A stretch of DNA of 64,000 nt from Phlebiopsis flavidoalba (taxonomy: Eukaryota; Basidiomycota; Agaricomycetes; Polyporales; Phanerochaetaceae), in NCBI GenBank assembly GCA_035772785.1, contig JAOCPU010000082.1, positions 31,241-95,240 on the forward strand. Reading direction: 5' to 3'. The notes under the pieces were generated by a model that saw nothing but the letters and a program-made list of their open reading frames with translations, made no database searches and was not told the DNA's origin. Of the stretch, positions 11,429 through 23,941 are shown piece by piece. A program made the position numbers and the translations under genes. The first letter of the stretch is position 1. Each line of letters opens with the position of its first letter.

Positions 11429-13893
11429 GAAAGAGAAGTTGAAGGCATTCGCTTACTCGTGTCTAGTCCAAAGTTGCCCGACCTACTCACATATTACGTG
11501 AGCAAAGTGTTGGTACATGCAGGCTAGTCTGCGAAGTTTTACCTATCAATTATCTTGTGATTTTATTTTCTGTTGAGACGACTTGCAATTGTGGCATCGG
11601 CTTTCTCAATTATCTTATCGTTAAGTGCTATCAATCTATTTCCATTTCTGGTGCTCAGCGTCACCACATCGATGCTCTCGAAACCGTTCGAGGCTCGCTT
11701 GGGCCACCTCCCTTCATCTCGAATCTGTTGTATCCCTTGTAATTCAGTGGGCCATCTCGGAAGATGGTAGCGAGAGAGAGATGGCTCATCGCATCCCGGA
11801 ACTCCAGGCGCCGATCGAGCCCTAGGATGCCCATAGAACAAAAACGACTACGATCATGCGACAAATCGACCCAGGTGTGTCTAAATCACGCACTCAGAAT
11901 GGCAGGGCAAGAATATGTTTGGATTGAAGGTCGGGTTGTGCTGCCACCGCAGAATTTGAAGTCCTTCATCGCCACCATTAGTCCTGCTATATATCTGGTC
12001 GTGTGCTCTTCAGAACGCGATCCGCGCGGCGGGACCACCCACACCAATGACACTCACCATACCATCTCCTCTCGACTACTCAGCAGAGCTCTGATTGGCT
12101 CCATCACGATACTCCGACGCAGTCCCAATACTACATCGCAATCCATCGTTATACTTGTGTTATACCGTCAACTACCGGAATCGCTAGGATCTCCTACTTC
12201 AGCACAACCACACCTGTCAGACCTTGTGCTTGGGCACCGTTCGATATTTGGAATCAGATACCGGAGCATAAAAATTGCTGTGTGTCTTCCGTTCCCACTC
12301 CTAGCCTTGCATTGACCCACAGAACCAATGTTCATATGTCCGCTGTTGCGATGCTATCCGGCCTAAGTATAGTCTCGTATTTGGTCGGTAAAACTCGCAT
12401 CAGGATTCGAAAGAATTCCTATTATAATGCCGTCATGACCTGCGGAACGGAGATACCACTACGACAGCCTTCACACCTGGACGATCCTGTTCAAACAGTG
12501 CATGTCACAGTCGGTTAATGGAGGATAATGATTCAACTCGGTCATTCGTTCTAATTTTAAAGACACCAACCGATCCTCGCAATGTAATTCTCAATAACGG
12601 TCTTCCTGTCGCTTGCTCGCATGCCGCGACGCATATGCGTAGCTTTGGTAAGCTGTGGGGGCTGTCGACGTTCAAATGATTGATCACATCAGGCCAGGGA
12701 ATACGGCATGAAGCTTCGGTATCATTGAGCCACAGACAACAGCCTTACAAGTGCGCAAGATCTACTTCCCGGTGGCCGGCGGTCTGAGGGAAGTAGAGAA
12801 TCCCGTGCTGCAACACCCGGCCGTCAGCAACATTGATTAAGTATTTCAGCCACCGCGACGGTAGCCGGATGTACCTGCGTCGCGCTGGGTCGACCCCCCC
12901 ACCCACTCAGAACAAGGCGCGATATCTTTTCCGAAATATCTAGGACGCCACCAACGAGGCGGGATTATTTTATGTGTGAGGACAGCTACGAACGCTCGGA
13001 GCGCGCAGATAACGGACCACATTGACTAGCGCGGCTGACGCGGGAATGTTGCGTTGGCAAATGATTCTACCTATGTGGCGACCGAAGACGCGTAATTTTT
13101 GCGGACGAAGCGTGGTCTACTGGGGTGGCGATGGTGAGCGTTTTGGTACAATGCAAATACAGTATGTCGCTCGCTGTGTTGCTTTTTGCCGCTGCTATGC
13201 AAAATACGCCACGATGACCGACAGTTTTATTCTCGGCATGGAGAGAGCGAAGGCGGACTTGCTTACACGTATCGAGATATCGAATTTACACCATGGTCGT
13301 GTGCCCTTGTTCACGCGCGATGTGCTCGGGACACCTTAACTCCTCGCGAAAAATCAACCACCGGTCTCTAATGCAATCTGTGTTCATGGAAAATCAAACA
13401 GTATGACACGTCGCTCGAGCGATATCCGTCAAAAAAAGGGACGCTATGAGATGGTCACCAAGGGTCCTCAGGCGAGTCGCCCTTGTTCCTTTTTTTCCTC
13501 AAAATTCTGGGATGGGCAATACGCGCACCATCCCCATTGGGATTTCTGGAAGTACTTCAAATCAATATTTTTGTTTTGTAACTTTCTTTCTTTGTTTGGT
13601 TGATCAACTTTCTTGTTACGGCCCAACACGCAAACGCTAACAGATGTACAGACAGGGCCTTTTGCATACAGTGGTTCCAGATACGCGTGCGAGCGGGAGA
13701 TGCCTAAGTTACAAGCCCTCCGTCGGACCTCGGGGGTCACCGCAGTATTCCATATCAATTATTCCGCAGATTCTTGTTTCGTTTCTCCAAGCCCACTCTG
13801 GAAAATGGCGCGGCTAGTTTGCCGTCTGGCGCATCGGAAATACGGAATATATTGTGCGCAGTGAAATTTGGGCAACGATCCAGGACGACAAGG
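11429..13893. other. No recognisable gene; weak coding-like stretch at 11.76-12.52 kb
   Basis: Open frames occur at 11764-12315 and 12282-12518 on the plus strand. Shifting frames at 12050-12300 give protein-like text such as PSPLDYSAELIGSI and a Cys-rich patch HKNCCVSSVPTP, but I recognise no family. This may be a decayed gene or chance. The remainder to 13893 has only short shadow frames. Confidence 0.25.
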
Positions 13894-13900
13894 TATAAAA
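13894..13900 (+). promoter_or_regulatory. TATA box of small Cys-rich gene
   Basis: TATAAAA lies 77 bp upstream of the ATG at 13971, followed by a CA-rich leader ending ACACTCACAACA. This is a typical fungal core-promoter layout. Confidence 0.55.
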
Positions 13901-13970
13901 GCCTTGCCCTCGAAGTGAAAGCCCTCACTCATTCAGCAGCTTCTCAGCAACGTACCACACACTCACAACA

Positions 13971-14288
13971 ATGCATGTCTCATTTCTCCTACAGTTGTTC
14001 TCTCTATTTACTCGTGTCGATTTAGGATGCCTTTCACACCGCCAGTGTCTCTACTGAGACCCCTCGCATTGGTGTACTCACCGTGAGCCCTTTGCCTGTT
14101 AACGTACGTCCGACTCCACTGCCAACCGTACAACGAGCTGAATCACTTTCTCGTAGGAACTCTCACTCTCTCCTGCTGCAACCCATACAAAGTGCAACAA
14201 GTGTGGCAAGCAACCACACCCGCGACGACGCGGGCTGTCTGTGTCCTCCCTAGATGAGCCCGTCGAAACTATGCTAGTGACCATCTAG
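13971..14288 (+). CDS. Small protein with C-terminal CxxC zinc-knuckle-like end (family member A)
   Basis: A short, intron-containing gene of unknown function. A plausible model uses the ATG at 13971 and a possible first intron ending at TTTAG (14025). The next exon reads DAFHTASVSTETPRIGVLT, then a canonical intron GTGAGC...TCGTAG (about 14083-14157), then LSLSPAATHTKCNKCGKQ. In the literal frame the ORF ends at TAG 14286-14288. A one-base change just after GKQ would instead give HTRDDAGCLCPP and stop at 14253, which restores a Cys/His cluster like those at 29.3 kb and 50.1 kb. The first donor (GTCTCA) is weak. Function is unknown. The resemblance of its first residues to mating-pheromone precursors was considered and dropped, because no CaaX box is present. 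Confidence 0.45.
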
Positions 14289-14395
14289 AAGGCGGCTACC
14301 CTACAGAATCGACCAATAATATGGACACTACGCGCGCATGACAGCAGCCTAACACTGTATTATATTACGATAGCATAACGTCCATCTGTATCGAT

Positions 14396-15656
14396 TTATC
14401 GTCCCGCTAGAATACATGACGCATCTATTCGTGATAGGTCTTCGACGGCAATGCCTAGCCCGAGCTCCTGCGCCTTCTGCACAACTGCCTGCGCGATGGC
14501 TACGTCCTGCACACCGACACCGACACCGATTTGAATATCGTAACGTCTCCCGCGGAGCGCACATCCTCGACAAGGAGCGGCGTCAGCTGCCCAGCCAATG
14601 GGAGAGCTGTCGCGTGGCGCGGGCGTGATGAGCTCTCCGAGCTCCAGTATGTGCGAAGCCGGGATCTTTGCGTCGATCAATTCTCCCGCTTCGATCTGTG
14701 GTAGAAAGTCAGCGTTGGCTGATTCGTTTGTGAGAGAGATGTGAAGCACGCACCGCTGCACCGGGCTTGTAGTCCACTATCACCTTGCCGGCACGTCTGA
14801 TGAGGTCGATGTCTACTTCGTGCCTGCGGGTGGTCCGGTTAGCCAGGAACATAGGGGACGTGGAGTTAGGCTCACATCGCGGGAGTGTACGACCCAATCA
14901 GACACAAAAAGGTACCCGGTGAGACATAACCCGAAGGGAACAAAGGCTGCCTTGATGAAGTCGCTGTAACTATCACGTCTGCTTTGCCCACTGCCTCCTG
15001 CACTGCGGGGTTTTCTCGGAGCCAGCATCGTCTACCAGTGCATGCCCACTGATAGTAACATCCGTATGCTCACGGCGGAGGTCGTTGACCAGAGACTCCA
15101 GCCGCAAATTGACTGAGCGATTGAACACCTTGCATGATTTGATCGATGGATATTGCGAAAGGAATAGCGACAGATGTGCGGCAATCTGGCCGCCAGCGCC
15201 AACAGCGACTATATTCTGTGGAGGACTGGCGACCAGCAGGTTACTCGCCAGTAGAGAACCTGTAAACTCAAGTGAGACAGGAGCGCGGACGAGAAGAAGA
15301 ACACGCAGCACACTTGCAGCATTCCGCAGAGGCGTCAACTTGCGAGCGTTGACGACCGCAGAGACTTCGCCGGTGGTCTCGTCCAACACGAGCGTGCTGG
15401 CAGGTAGTCCCTTGGCCTTGATCTCAGCTGGGGCATGTGCAGTAGGCACGGATATACGATCTTAATTTGCTGTCCCTGCCAAAGGCGCGAGGCGGGAAGG
15501 CATGAACAACGCGTGGTGATTGCGGCTGGAGACGGTGCTCCGGTGTGGTATGACCACGTCCTTGGCAGCAGTATCCGAAGGTTCAGATGACTGACGAAGG
15601 TCGACGAAGACCCTCGCCATTAATGCCATGAGTTCAATAGGAGTGAACTTCGTCAC
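14396..15656 (-). CDS. Ornithine cyclodeaminase / mu-crystallin family protein
   Basis: NAD(P)-dependent enzyme family whose members deaminate ornithine to proline or act on related imines; the specific substrate is unknown here. The start at 15656 gives MTKFTPIELMALMARVFVDL. Then come a substrate-binding segment with IPHRSTV and FMPSRLAPL, and GLPASTLVLDETTGEVSAVV (about 15350-15410). Next is the Rossmann glycine motif IVAVGAGGQIAAHLSLFLSQ (about 15165-15225), followed by VFNRSVNLRLESLVNDLR. Past introns the C-terminal part has IPASHILELGELITP, RYDIQIGVGVGVQDVAIAQA and AQELGLGIAVEDLSRIDA. The stop is at 14396. Length (about 370 residues after splicing) and motif order fit the family. Frame breaks lie near 15460 and 15000. 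Confidence 0.88.
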
Positions 15657-16599
15657 GATCCGAATCCACTATGGACCCGGAGAGCACAAGCAAACCCATG
15701 CTGACTTGGGAAGCTGGATTAGATCACTGTAAAAGGATCACAGCTGATTTTATCATGTCCATTCCAATCCAAGACTCTTACCTTCGGACGAAGACCCTGG
15801 TGCTGCGAGACATGTAAGTGCAGTGATCGCCACGATGATAAACATATGAGTCACTGGCGCTAGACACGATAACGTGACTTGGTTTCAGGACCAACGCGTA
15901 AACACTAAACAGTGCAATTCTCCTGGATTTGTGGCACGTAGGGTCTGCGGTATAGTCAGTTTTCATGACAGTGAGCTTCACTTTGTATTGGCATCTATCT
16001 TCTCTATTCGTATATTTTTCGTCGCATCCATCTCCTCCGCCGGCCGTGGTTCCGATCCTTTCATCTATGATGTAAGTAAGTGTGTGGCTTCCTTGCTACT
16101 TGTAGGCTTCAATCAGACAAGCCAATTCATTTGAGCATCAACTCCAGCCCCACCCGACAAGCCGACAGGAAAATCAAAGGTTACTTACTTACTACACACT
16201 GTGCCAATTCTGCCCTCTCCATTTCGAGCTAATCGTTGTGTTGACACTGTTCGCCAGTCCAAATGGTGTCGTATAGAGTTTTCCAATACATACATACAAG
16301 CCAAAGACGGGGGAGGATGTCGATCGTTCAGAGAGTGAGCGAATCGACTAACAATGGGAAAATGATCCCTATTAATTCTCATATATCATATCTGACCGTG
16401 GGAAACATTCATCAATTCGCGCTTTGCGGCGTGCGCAGGTCCGCGACTTGACGAGAACGCGGACGACGAGGTTGTCAGCCATCTGCCCGAGCAAATGACT
16501 CTGACATTGCGAGACTATGGAAACATTTCACTGTATCCGCTCTGCCTGTTGTCTCGCTGAAACGCCTCCACTTCGTCGCTTAACCAATATGAAACCCAC
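15657..16599. other. Intergenic, nothing recognisable
   Basis: A hydrophobic plus-strand stretch at about 15975-16060 (VLASIFSIRIFFVASISS) is the only notable content. It could be an upstream exon of the following transporter, but no splice model links them convincingly. Confidence 0.3.
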
Positions 16600-19170
16600 G
16601 TGGCTCTTTCGATACCCCAGTCTTCAGACTCTAGCTGCGAACCCCACGCCGCCCATGACCGTCACAGGCCCACGAGATCCGCTGAAATGCTGCGCGAAGG
16701 CCTGTGTACCGCCTTGTCGACGAGGCGTGCTGCTGAAGTCGCTTCAACTCCAACCACCCACGCCTGCCAGGATACGACACCTTCTCTTCATTACGCTGTC
16801 TCGAACACTCCAATTCTTGGCATCTCTGGGCGGTGCCACCTCTTGGGAAATTATATATTAGAGTTGATACGAAACACGTTGGCAAGTCGCTCTTTCTCCC
16901 CAACCCTTGCTTCCGCATGTCGAGCCAACGAAGCTGACCTGAAGGATATGGGCACGTCAGAAGCGACGTCAATGCCCGACATAGAGCGCGGGTACGAAAG
17001 AATACTCGTCACCGAACCGGCTTCGGACAACACTGAAAGCAAGTACTTACAACACCATTCTACGTCCAGTGCTCTCTCCTACCGTACATCCAAATGATCA
17101 TGCAACTGCGACGAGCCTGCACGCCACATGTCACTATATGATGAATACATTTCACGGAAGCAGATCTTCTGGGGACCGATTGCGGGGTAAAGGAAGACGG
17201 GTGCCAGGTTGGGGCGAGAGCGCGAAGAACGTGGTATTTTCTTCCTGTGAGTATTTTGTAGATATATATTGTTCGCCCATATTGACACTATGTAGGGATC
17301 AATGTGATGTTTGTATTCATTCCAATTGCCTGGGCGTCACACTTCATGAACGTCGATGGAAAGTGGCCACATGACTTGACTTTCGCTTGTACGTGCTCGA
17401 CTACGACCGTACGACGCGTTTGAATCAACCAGAATCACAGTTTGTTTCGTGGCGATCATCCCGCTCGAAAAATTATTCGATTGGGGCGGTGAACAAATGG
17501 CTCTCTATCTGGGCAAAAGACCTCGGTGATTTAGTTATCATCACTCTCAATAAGTAAACATTCCTGTTTATGATAGGTGGAAATGCTCGCTGAACAAATA
17601 TGACAGTGCGGGTCGAGGCAGCCCTAGCTGCCAATAGCTCTTCTGCGCAAATGCGAGTAAGTAGTGCCAAACCAGTCTACGATGGTAGGAGTTTTTACAT
17701 TGAGGGGGGTGACAGACTTCGACTACTCCAAGCTACCATCATCGGTCAGACTTATGCCCAACGATTTGGTGCGCAGCTCTTGCTTGCGTGACTTTTTTTG
17801 TTTACAGGCGTCGTCGTACTTCACCTGTTGCTCATTCCCGGAACGGCCTTTCTTGCTGGCGGAGCACAAATCTGGGAACAGAACCTCCATCCTCACCCGA
17901 CTCAGTTGAACCATTCACTTCTGGCAGTAGGGTAAGTTCTCTCTCTCGATTGGTTCTTTACTGCAGCCTCACCAATTATCGTATGTCAGAGTTTTGACCA
18001 TTCTACTCTCCCCACGGCGTTCTTCGCTCTGATTCGCTTCCCTAGATCGCGGTGCTCAGTCAATAACGTCAAACGGCACTCTGCAATACACTGGTAGTCT
18101 TCTGACAGACCACACCCGTGACCAAATTCTACGCATGAGTCGGGGTCTTGCCGTCGTTTTGTTGATCGTGTACATCGGGGTCTAGAATTTTCCTTCACAA
18201 TCCGCCAGGCGAGGGCAACGCCGCCTCTGTTGCGCCGAATGCCCCTCTTGAGCACAAGAAGGAAGAATGGCATCTTCAGGTCACGGAGCCTGAGATCAAT
18301 CCATGGGCATGCATCGTTCTGTTGACGATCACAATTGCGCTCATGGCCGCAACAGCTGAATTTGTAAGCGTCATACGAAAATCATCATTCTACTTGTGAT
18401 TGACGCTCGCTCCCAGCTGGTAGAAAGCATCGAGGATGTCAGGGAACAGGGGAATATCCAAGAAGAGTAAGCCATCGTCGCCTTTGAAACGGTAATAAAC
18501 ACTTACAATACCTGTTCGGCAGATGGTTCGGTCTTATCCTCCCTTGCCCAATCGTCTCATTCGCCGCAGACGGATGTGAATATAGCGATCGCCTACTTCG
18601 CCCGATCCGTTGTCAATCACATCATCGGCAAAAAGACCTTGGTGCCATCGCAGCTAGCCAAAGCACGTGCGATAGACCTCAGCATTCAATTCACGCTTGT
18701 TTCTCTGGATGCCTTTCTTTGGTTTTGCTGGGCTGGTGGATCAACAAACCCATGCATCTACTCTTCGGTGCGTACTTCACGGACCCCGGTGTGCGGGCTA
18801 GGCTGAGGGGCCGTTGTACACAGACTACTACGAGCTTGCCGTGGTGCTCGTGACATGTTTCCTAGTGAACTACGTCACTGCTGACTCGAAAAACGAACTG
18901 GGTCGAGGGTCTCATCATGGTTTCCTTCTACCGTCATGATTGTTGAGTGGTCCAAGTCACTATCCGTAACGCCACGCCTACGCTGTGGTCCTGCCTCAGG
19001 CCATCACCGCATGGTTTTTTTTACATTGGCCAGCCCGAGCTCAGCATCATGCTGAGCTGTCCCGGGGGAGCGTCGCAGAAGCCCTTGCCGGCGCGGTGAA
19101 GGAGGGTGGAGGCGCTGAGAGGTGTCGCCGTCTGAACTTGTTGCGCGCGCAATCAAGGCGGCTCTATGAT
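16600..19170 (+). CDS. CAX-family Ca2+(cation)/H+ exchanger
   Basis: Vacuolar-type cation/proton antiporter of the CaCA superfamily. The N-terminal exon (from about 16600) is hydrophilic and includes ERGYERILVTEPASDNTES. Membrane exons follow in order: VMFVFIPIAWASHFMNVDG (17295-17360), VAIIPLEKLFDWGGEQMALY and LGKDLGDLVIITLN (17450-17555), and a degraded first alpha repeat with MTVRVEAALAA. Then come a strand with LLQATIIG, VVVLHLLLIPGTAFLAGGAQ, IWEQNLHPHPTQLNHSLL (17810-17920), the acidic GHKKEEWHLQVTEPEINPW, LLTITIALMAATAEFLVESI (18320-18430) and a second alpha repeat near WFGLILPCPIVSFAADG. Further exons give VAIAYFARSVVNHIIGKK, AIDLSIQFTL, LAVVLVTCFLVNYVTADS and WFFYIGQPELSIMLSCPG (19010-19060). 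Start and stop are approximate. Frame breaks are frequent, notably 17620, 18780 and 18930. Confidence 0.85.
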
Positions 19171-19779
19171 CCCCTTATTGTCGGTGATTTCTGGATTTCT
19201 TGTTCTTCGTTGGCTGTCACACTCGCACGCATCTGTTCCCGCACACTGCAATTTTCACGGACCACCACGCATCTCATGTTTGTTGTTCATGATCCAGACA
19301 CGTATAATGTAATCAAGGATGTCAATCTAATTTCCTCTCTTTCTTGTCAGGCATGAAGCCAATTTGTATCGGGTTGGTCGAGCCTTCCGCGCCCAGCAGA
19401 AGGCCCTGAAGGCCTGGAGAGTGGTGGCCAGAATACTTGTCCAATATCTGAGGTCCAAATTGGGCACCGTTTCAAACGGGCCTCCCTTTTGTTTCCCTTC
19501 GCAGCGCCTCCGTCACTTTCGGTCGACATCTAAAGCTGAAATCCACCCTTCAACAGAGACAGCACTGTGGCTAAGGGGATTTCCCCTGGTCTACAGCGCG
19601 GAACCCTGGTGGACCCGCCAGGATACAGACTTCTGCGCGAAAGCGCGCTGAGCTCACGCGGTGGATTGCGGCGAAGCACTCGAGGCAACGTACACAAAGC
19701 ATGGGACAACAAACTACGAGCTATGAATTTAATCTTAACAAGCGAATACACACTAAAGTACTGCAGCCAGAGCGTCCTG
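19171..19779. other. Intergenic, convergent ends of CAX and kinase genes
   Basis: No supported coding region. It probably contains the two 3' untranslated regions. Confidence 0.35.
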
Positions 19780-21635
19780 GTGCTTCACCTCAATCTCGTC
19801 GAAACTCTTGATCCTTGACTGCGCGCAGAATTGCTGGCTGGTATGCGCCTGGGTATAACCACCTCTCCCGCTTTGCCTACCCAATCAAAGTCGATGAGCC
19901 GAACCCCCTGACCAAACCTTCATGATGTTTCTGCCGCCTTACATCGCCATGCACGTAGCCAAGCTCCTTCAGCTTGTCCAATGCCGCGTGCGCTCGGGAA
20001 AGGATCTCCTGCGGGAGTGGGTCGTAGGCGCGCCATGGAGCTCGTAGAGCGTTTGGCCGTCGGCAGATACTCATCACAACGAGCGAGAGATTGTGGTAAA
20101 CCTTCACCAAGTCTCGCCATGATAGAAGAGCTTGGGTGCAAGTCCGAGCTCCGCCATGCCCCCCCCGCTGTGCCGCTGCAAACCCGTACTAGCCTGCCCC
20201 CCGACAAACTTGACCACGATGGGCATGTCGTGTCCATTCTTTACGCCGTGCGAGCCACGTGACGCATCCAGGTCCTCTTGAAGGGGCCGCACATAACGTG
20301 AAGTGAACGGAGTCCTCTCCGTCGGGTGTGTATGACGTGATGTGAGGTGCGAAGCGGGGATAAATGCAGCCCTCGGGCGGCGTAGGGATGACGTAGTTGG
20401 CAAACTCGTCTTCGTAAAGCTCGCGAATGCTACACTTCAGAGCGTACAGGACTCGTGCGATGTTGAAGACCTGTTGGTTCTCCTGGACGCAGAGAGCAAC
20501 CAAGCCACATGAACGGGAGTAAGCCGCTGGACGATAGAACTTGACGTGATAACAATAACTCCCTCGACAACCAGCCAAGGTCCGGCAAGACCGACGAGGA
20601 ACCCGGGACAATTGGAGACCTTGACCAGTGGCGTACGCTGGGGACGATGAACCAGGTGAAAAGAGCGAGGATATGGGTGTGCAACATACCGATGACTGTG
20701 CATAAAACCTTGGCATGCGAGAACGACGAGGCACTAACCGCTTGAACTGACGGGTCTGCACCACTGGTGCCTATCTCATTCTGATCTCTACCGTGAGTGG
20801 TACGAGGCGTCAACGCCAGGGACATGTGAGGGTAGCGGATGACATCAAGTCGGCGTTGTGCACTATCTTCGTTGAAGGCGGAGGCCAGTGTGACGTTGAG
20901 AAGCGTAGCAAGGATTTGTTGGCGCACAGAGAGCTATGCGTTCATGTTTCATTGCTGTAGATTACGCTCATTGAGCGCATCAGGGCGGCGGTCTGTCGTG
21001 GAGGATGGAGGTTGGCGTGGGATTTCGTGGTCGAGGGTATTTTACGCACACGACACGTAAATCGAGCGAAGGACCGGGTTGAAGAACGCAATAGGCAACG
21101 CGTTGTGGATGACGCTGTCAACCGAAAGCCCCTCGGCCCGTCGTATAGGGGATATCTCTCCCGTTGGAATTGGCGCGTTGGTAGGCTGTGGATTTAGCCA
21201 AATTTGACGGAATCTCCTGACGAACTTTATTCATATACCCGTTGAAGCCTGGCGCGAGGTGAGCCTGTAGATACTGTGAGTTTTAGCTACATGCGAGGCT
21301 TACGCTCATTGAGAGTTTTGATGGTATCCAGTGTGTGAGGTCGCGCTTCCACGTCAAGGTTTTCGCCTTCTGCTTGCGTTTCCGAGACGGAGATGCTTGC
21401 GTGATTGAAGCCTCAGTGCGCGATCAACATCACGAGAGCAGAGCACTCACCCTTGGACGTGACTACTACGAAGTGTATATTGATATCTTCCCCACTGAGA
21501 TTGGTGCCTAGGGCATCCTGCACTGTGGTGCGGTGATATCCACGGGAGCGTACTCTTCGGATGCTGACTTTGGCACCGCTCAGTGAGAGTTTCGACGGGC
21601 TCGAGCGCCAGTCCGCGAGGCTGCAGTGTGTGCAT
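19780..21635 (-). CDS. FunK1-like basidiomycete protein kinase-domain protein
   Basis: Member of the expanded basidiomycete family of kinase-like proteins whose role is unknown. The N-terminal part (about 20700-21635) has NEIGTSGADPSVQAV and then, in shifting frames, FLVGLAGPWLVVEGV (about 20560-20610) and IVQRLTPVHVAWL. The middle has VYALKCSIRELYEDEF, PTPPEGCIYPRF and HITSYTPDGEDSVHFTLCAA. The kinase core has MPIVVKFVGGQ (Lys strand), AELGLAPKLFYHGE, LPQEILSRAHAALDKLKELG, YVHGDVRRQ (catalytic loop HGD) and RLIDFDWVGKAGEVV (about 19830-19890), with DFD in place of the usual DFG. Several frame breaks separate these. The start is not defined; the upstream limit is the last homologous-looking segment. 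Confidence 0.7.
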
Positions 21636-23079
21636 GATAAGTAGACCTCAGCAGCATTAAACGGTGGCGACTACCGCGTACAGGAGCAAGCTCGCTTGTG
21701 TCCACTCCCTCCTCCCGCAGTCGTACATGGTCTCTGGAAGAGTAGATTCTATCTTAGAGTGTGGAGTAGACGTTCACCGGACTCAGCTTTGTGTGGCCGA
21801 AGACTCGTTGCCTTCCAGATGGCCAACAAAGGTGTACGTGATACCAACCATAGTAGACGAGTACAAAAAGTGATAAATGGTCCATTCCAATGGACTAGAG
21901 AACGAGGGTATAGCCCGAGCCTCGGAGTCTTGACGCGACTCGGTCACATGACGAGACGCGACATTCGGCGCCTCCCGTGGGCCGTCACTCGGTGATCGTG
22001 ATTCGTGAATCATTCCTCCTGAGCGTCCCAACATTAGTTCCTCCGTTCAGGCTCTGGGTGACTTGGTCCATCATTTCCATTCATCCTTAGCATACCTTCT
22101 CCAGAGATGGTAGCGTCCTGCTCTTATATTTTGCGCGAGCGATTTTGGATATTTTATCGCGTCGTTCGCAGGGAGCGCCCTACGCTTTGTGCCCTTTTGA
22201 CGTCAGCATCCAGTTTACTAATTTTATTCTGCATGCCTTTCATAGTCATTCTGGGCTGGTGTCCTGACAAAACATGCATAAACTGCTTGATGCACCTCCA
22301 ACTGGCTTATGGCCATGATGTTCTCTCATAAATCATTGTTCACTGTCGCAGATTATTACGGGTGAGCATAGTGATGCCCCTGTTGAGTTACGCGACTGTT
22401 GGGGTGAGCATTAATCGGACCGTAGTATGTAAGGTTCGATCCACTGCAAATCAATTGAAAACGGATCTGTAGGCTCACCCAAACACATCGTGATTTTGTA
22501 CAGGGGGTTTCATTTCGATAGCGGTTTTAGAAGGACTATGTACTGTCCAAGCAGAGCTGAAGCGGTCGCAACAGGCTGTCGTCCTCCTGGTGTCATAATG
22601 GTCAGGGGGGGTCCGAGCTCAATATGATGCTGCGTTTGTCCGGAGGAAACTGGTTGAGAGCTCGAATCCAGTCCAGGGACTGCACCCGGATGGGGATATC
22701 AACGATCTGACTTGTATGTCAGCTAGTAAACGTAATGATAATACTATCATGATCGTTTATGTGAGTACGTTCTTTCTGTCGCCGCTGCCAGTGGTACTTG
22801 CAGACAAATGACTGTTTGTTGCGTACCGGAGACCAAATGCGTGCGCATGGCCCTACATACGAGGAGTAAGCGTTGCTAAGCAGAAACCAGAACAACGTTC
22901 GTACTCTAGGTGCCATGGAGCAGTGCTAACAGGAGGTTTCGGTGTCATAGTACAATTGTATGACCTTACTATAGTACGGGGGACAACGGACCAACGCGTC
23001 ACCCCACGCTGCCATCCCTTCGACCCGCCTCTCATATCCGAATGGCTGCCGTCAGCGTCTACCCACAGTTTTTGACAAG
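21636..23079. other. Gene-poor stretch
   Basis: There is a plus-strand 74-codon frame at 22107-22331 with a hydrophobic centre and CPDKTCINC, without recognisable homology or splice context. Nothing else is supported. Confidence 0.3.
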
Positions 23080-23941
23080 TCTTCCCACCGCGATGGCCAC
23101 CAAAGATGCTCATTCAAGCTGCTCGTCCTCTTTACTCCGGGACAGACTCTTGCTCTGCCATACATCGAGTTCGCTCCAACCAGATATCCGTAGGGCGATC
23201 CAAGCAACAGCCGTCAAAGGCCCGCCTTCCAGATAGGAGTCCAGAAGCGGCTGCCGACCATGCAACGTACCGACCGGCCTGCTAAGGACATGTTCGTAGA
23301 AGCGAGTACCTGACCGCCGGGCTTGAGGACTTCGTCAACGAGGCCACGCATCGTCTCTTGGGCTTGGGGACACCGCAAAGAGTTAGCCATGGAGACCAAA
23401 GTATCGACTGCGTTGGCTCCACCGAGGGCCGAGTTGATAAGGTTAAGTTCTTCAGCCGCCGTAAACCGATGATGAGTAGCGTTTCCCGCCTCCTCCGTGA
23501 ATCCTGCCTTGTTGGCGATAGTCCGAATTTCTTTGTGCATGTTGACATTAGGTTCGAGGGCGACATATTTGGTAACGACGGGCGTGATCCAGATATTGTA
23601 CGGTGTGGCCGTGACCTGAAATAGTCGTGTTTGTTTTTGAGTATATGCTAGAAGGTTTGACATATAGGGGTGTTTTAAAAGCATACCAGCGCCGATCGTC
23701 CAAGACGATACCACGGGCATTGGGAGTGATAAAGGACGTTTTGAAAGATCCTTCATACGTTCTCGTCAATGCTTTACCGAACTCTATACCCACAAACGTG
23801 GGACATAAATTCCCGCGAAATGAGGGAAGGGTGTAGGAGGAGGGCAGGCTTGCTCATAATAGCTCGAAGTGTCGGTATAAAGGCAATTTGGAAAGTGAGA
23901 CGGAGGTCCGTCAGGGCTGCTAGCGCGTTGCTCAACTTCAT
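23080..23941 (-). CDS. METTL7-like SAM-dependent methyltransferase (copy 1)
   Basis: Predicted membrane-associated class I methyltransferase of the METTL7/S-adenosylmethionine type. The start at 23941 gives MKLSNALAALTDLRLTFQ, then IAFIPTLRAIMSKPALLLH and ISREFMSHV (N-terminal anchor region). Next are LITPNARGIVLD, an intron (about 23630-23690), GHGHTVQYLDHA (SAM motif I and helix), VTKYVALEPNVNMHKEIR (acidic loop Glu), GFTEEAGN, VDTLVSMAN (motif with catalytic-domain Asp), LVDEVLKPGGQVL and RFWTPIWKAGL. The end is ragged: EHLWWPSRWE near 23075-23105 matches the family's last motif in another frame. A paralogue of the plus-strand gene at 27141, with AUR1 between them. Confidence 0.82.

Noticed and set aside
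13971..14288. Mating-pheromone precursor
   Set aside because: The DAF-like N-terminal text recalls pheromone precursors, but there is no C-terminal CaaX box in any frame and no pheromone receptor nearby.
22107..22331. Small hydrophobic protein with CPDKTCINC
   Set aside because: The Cys spacing does not match the small zinc-knuckle loci, and there is no promoter or intron support.
22428..22450. tRNA-like B-box (GGTTCGATCC)
   Set aside because: No matching A box, acceptor stem or cloverleaf could be drawn around it.
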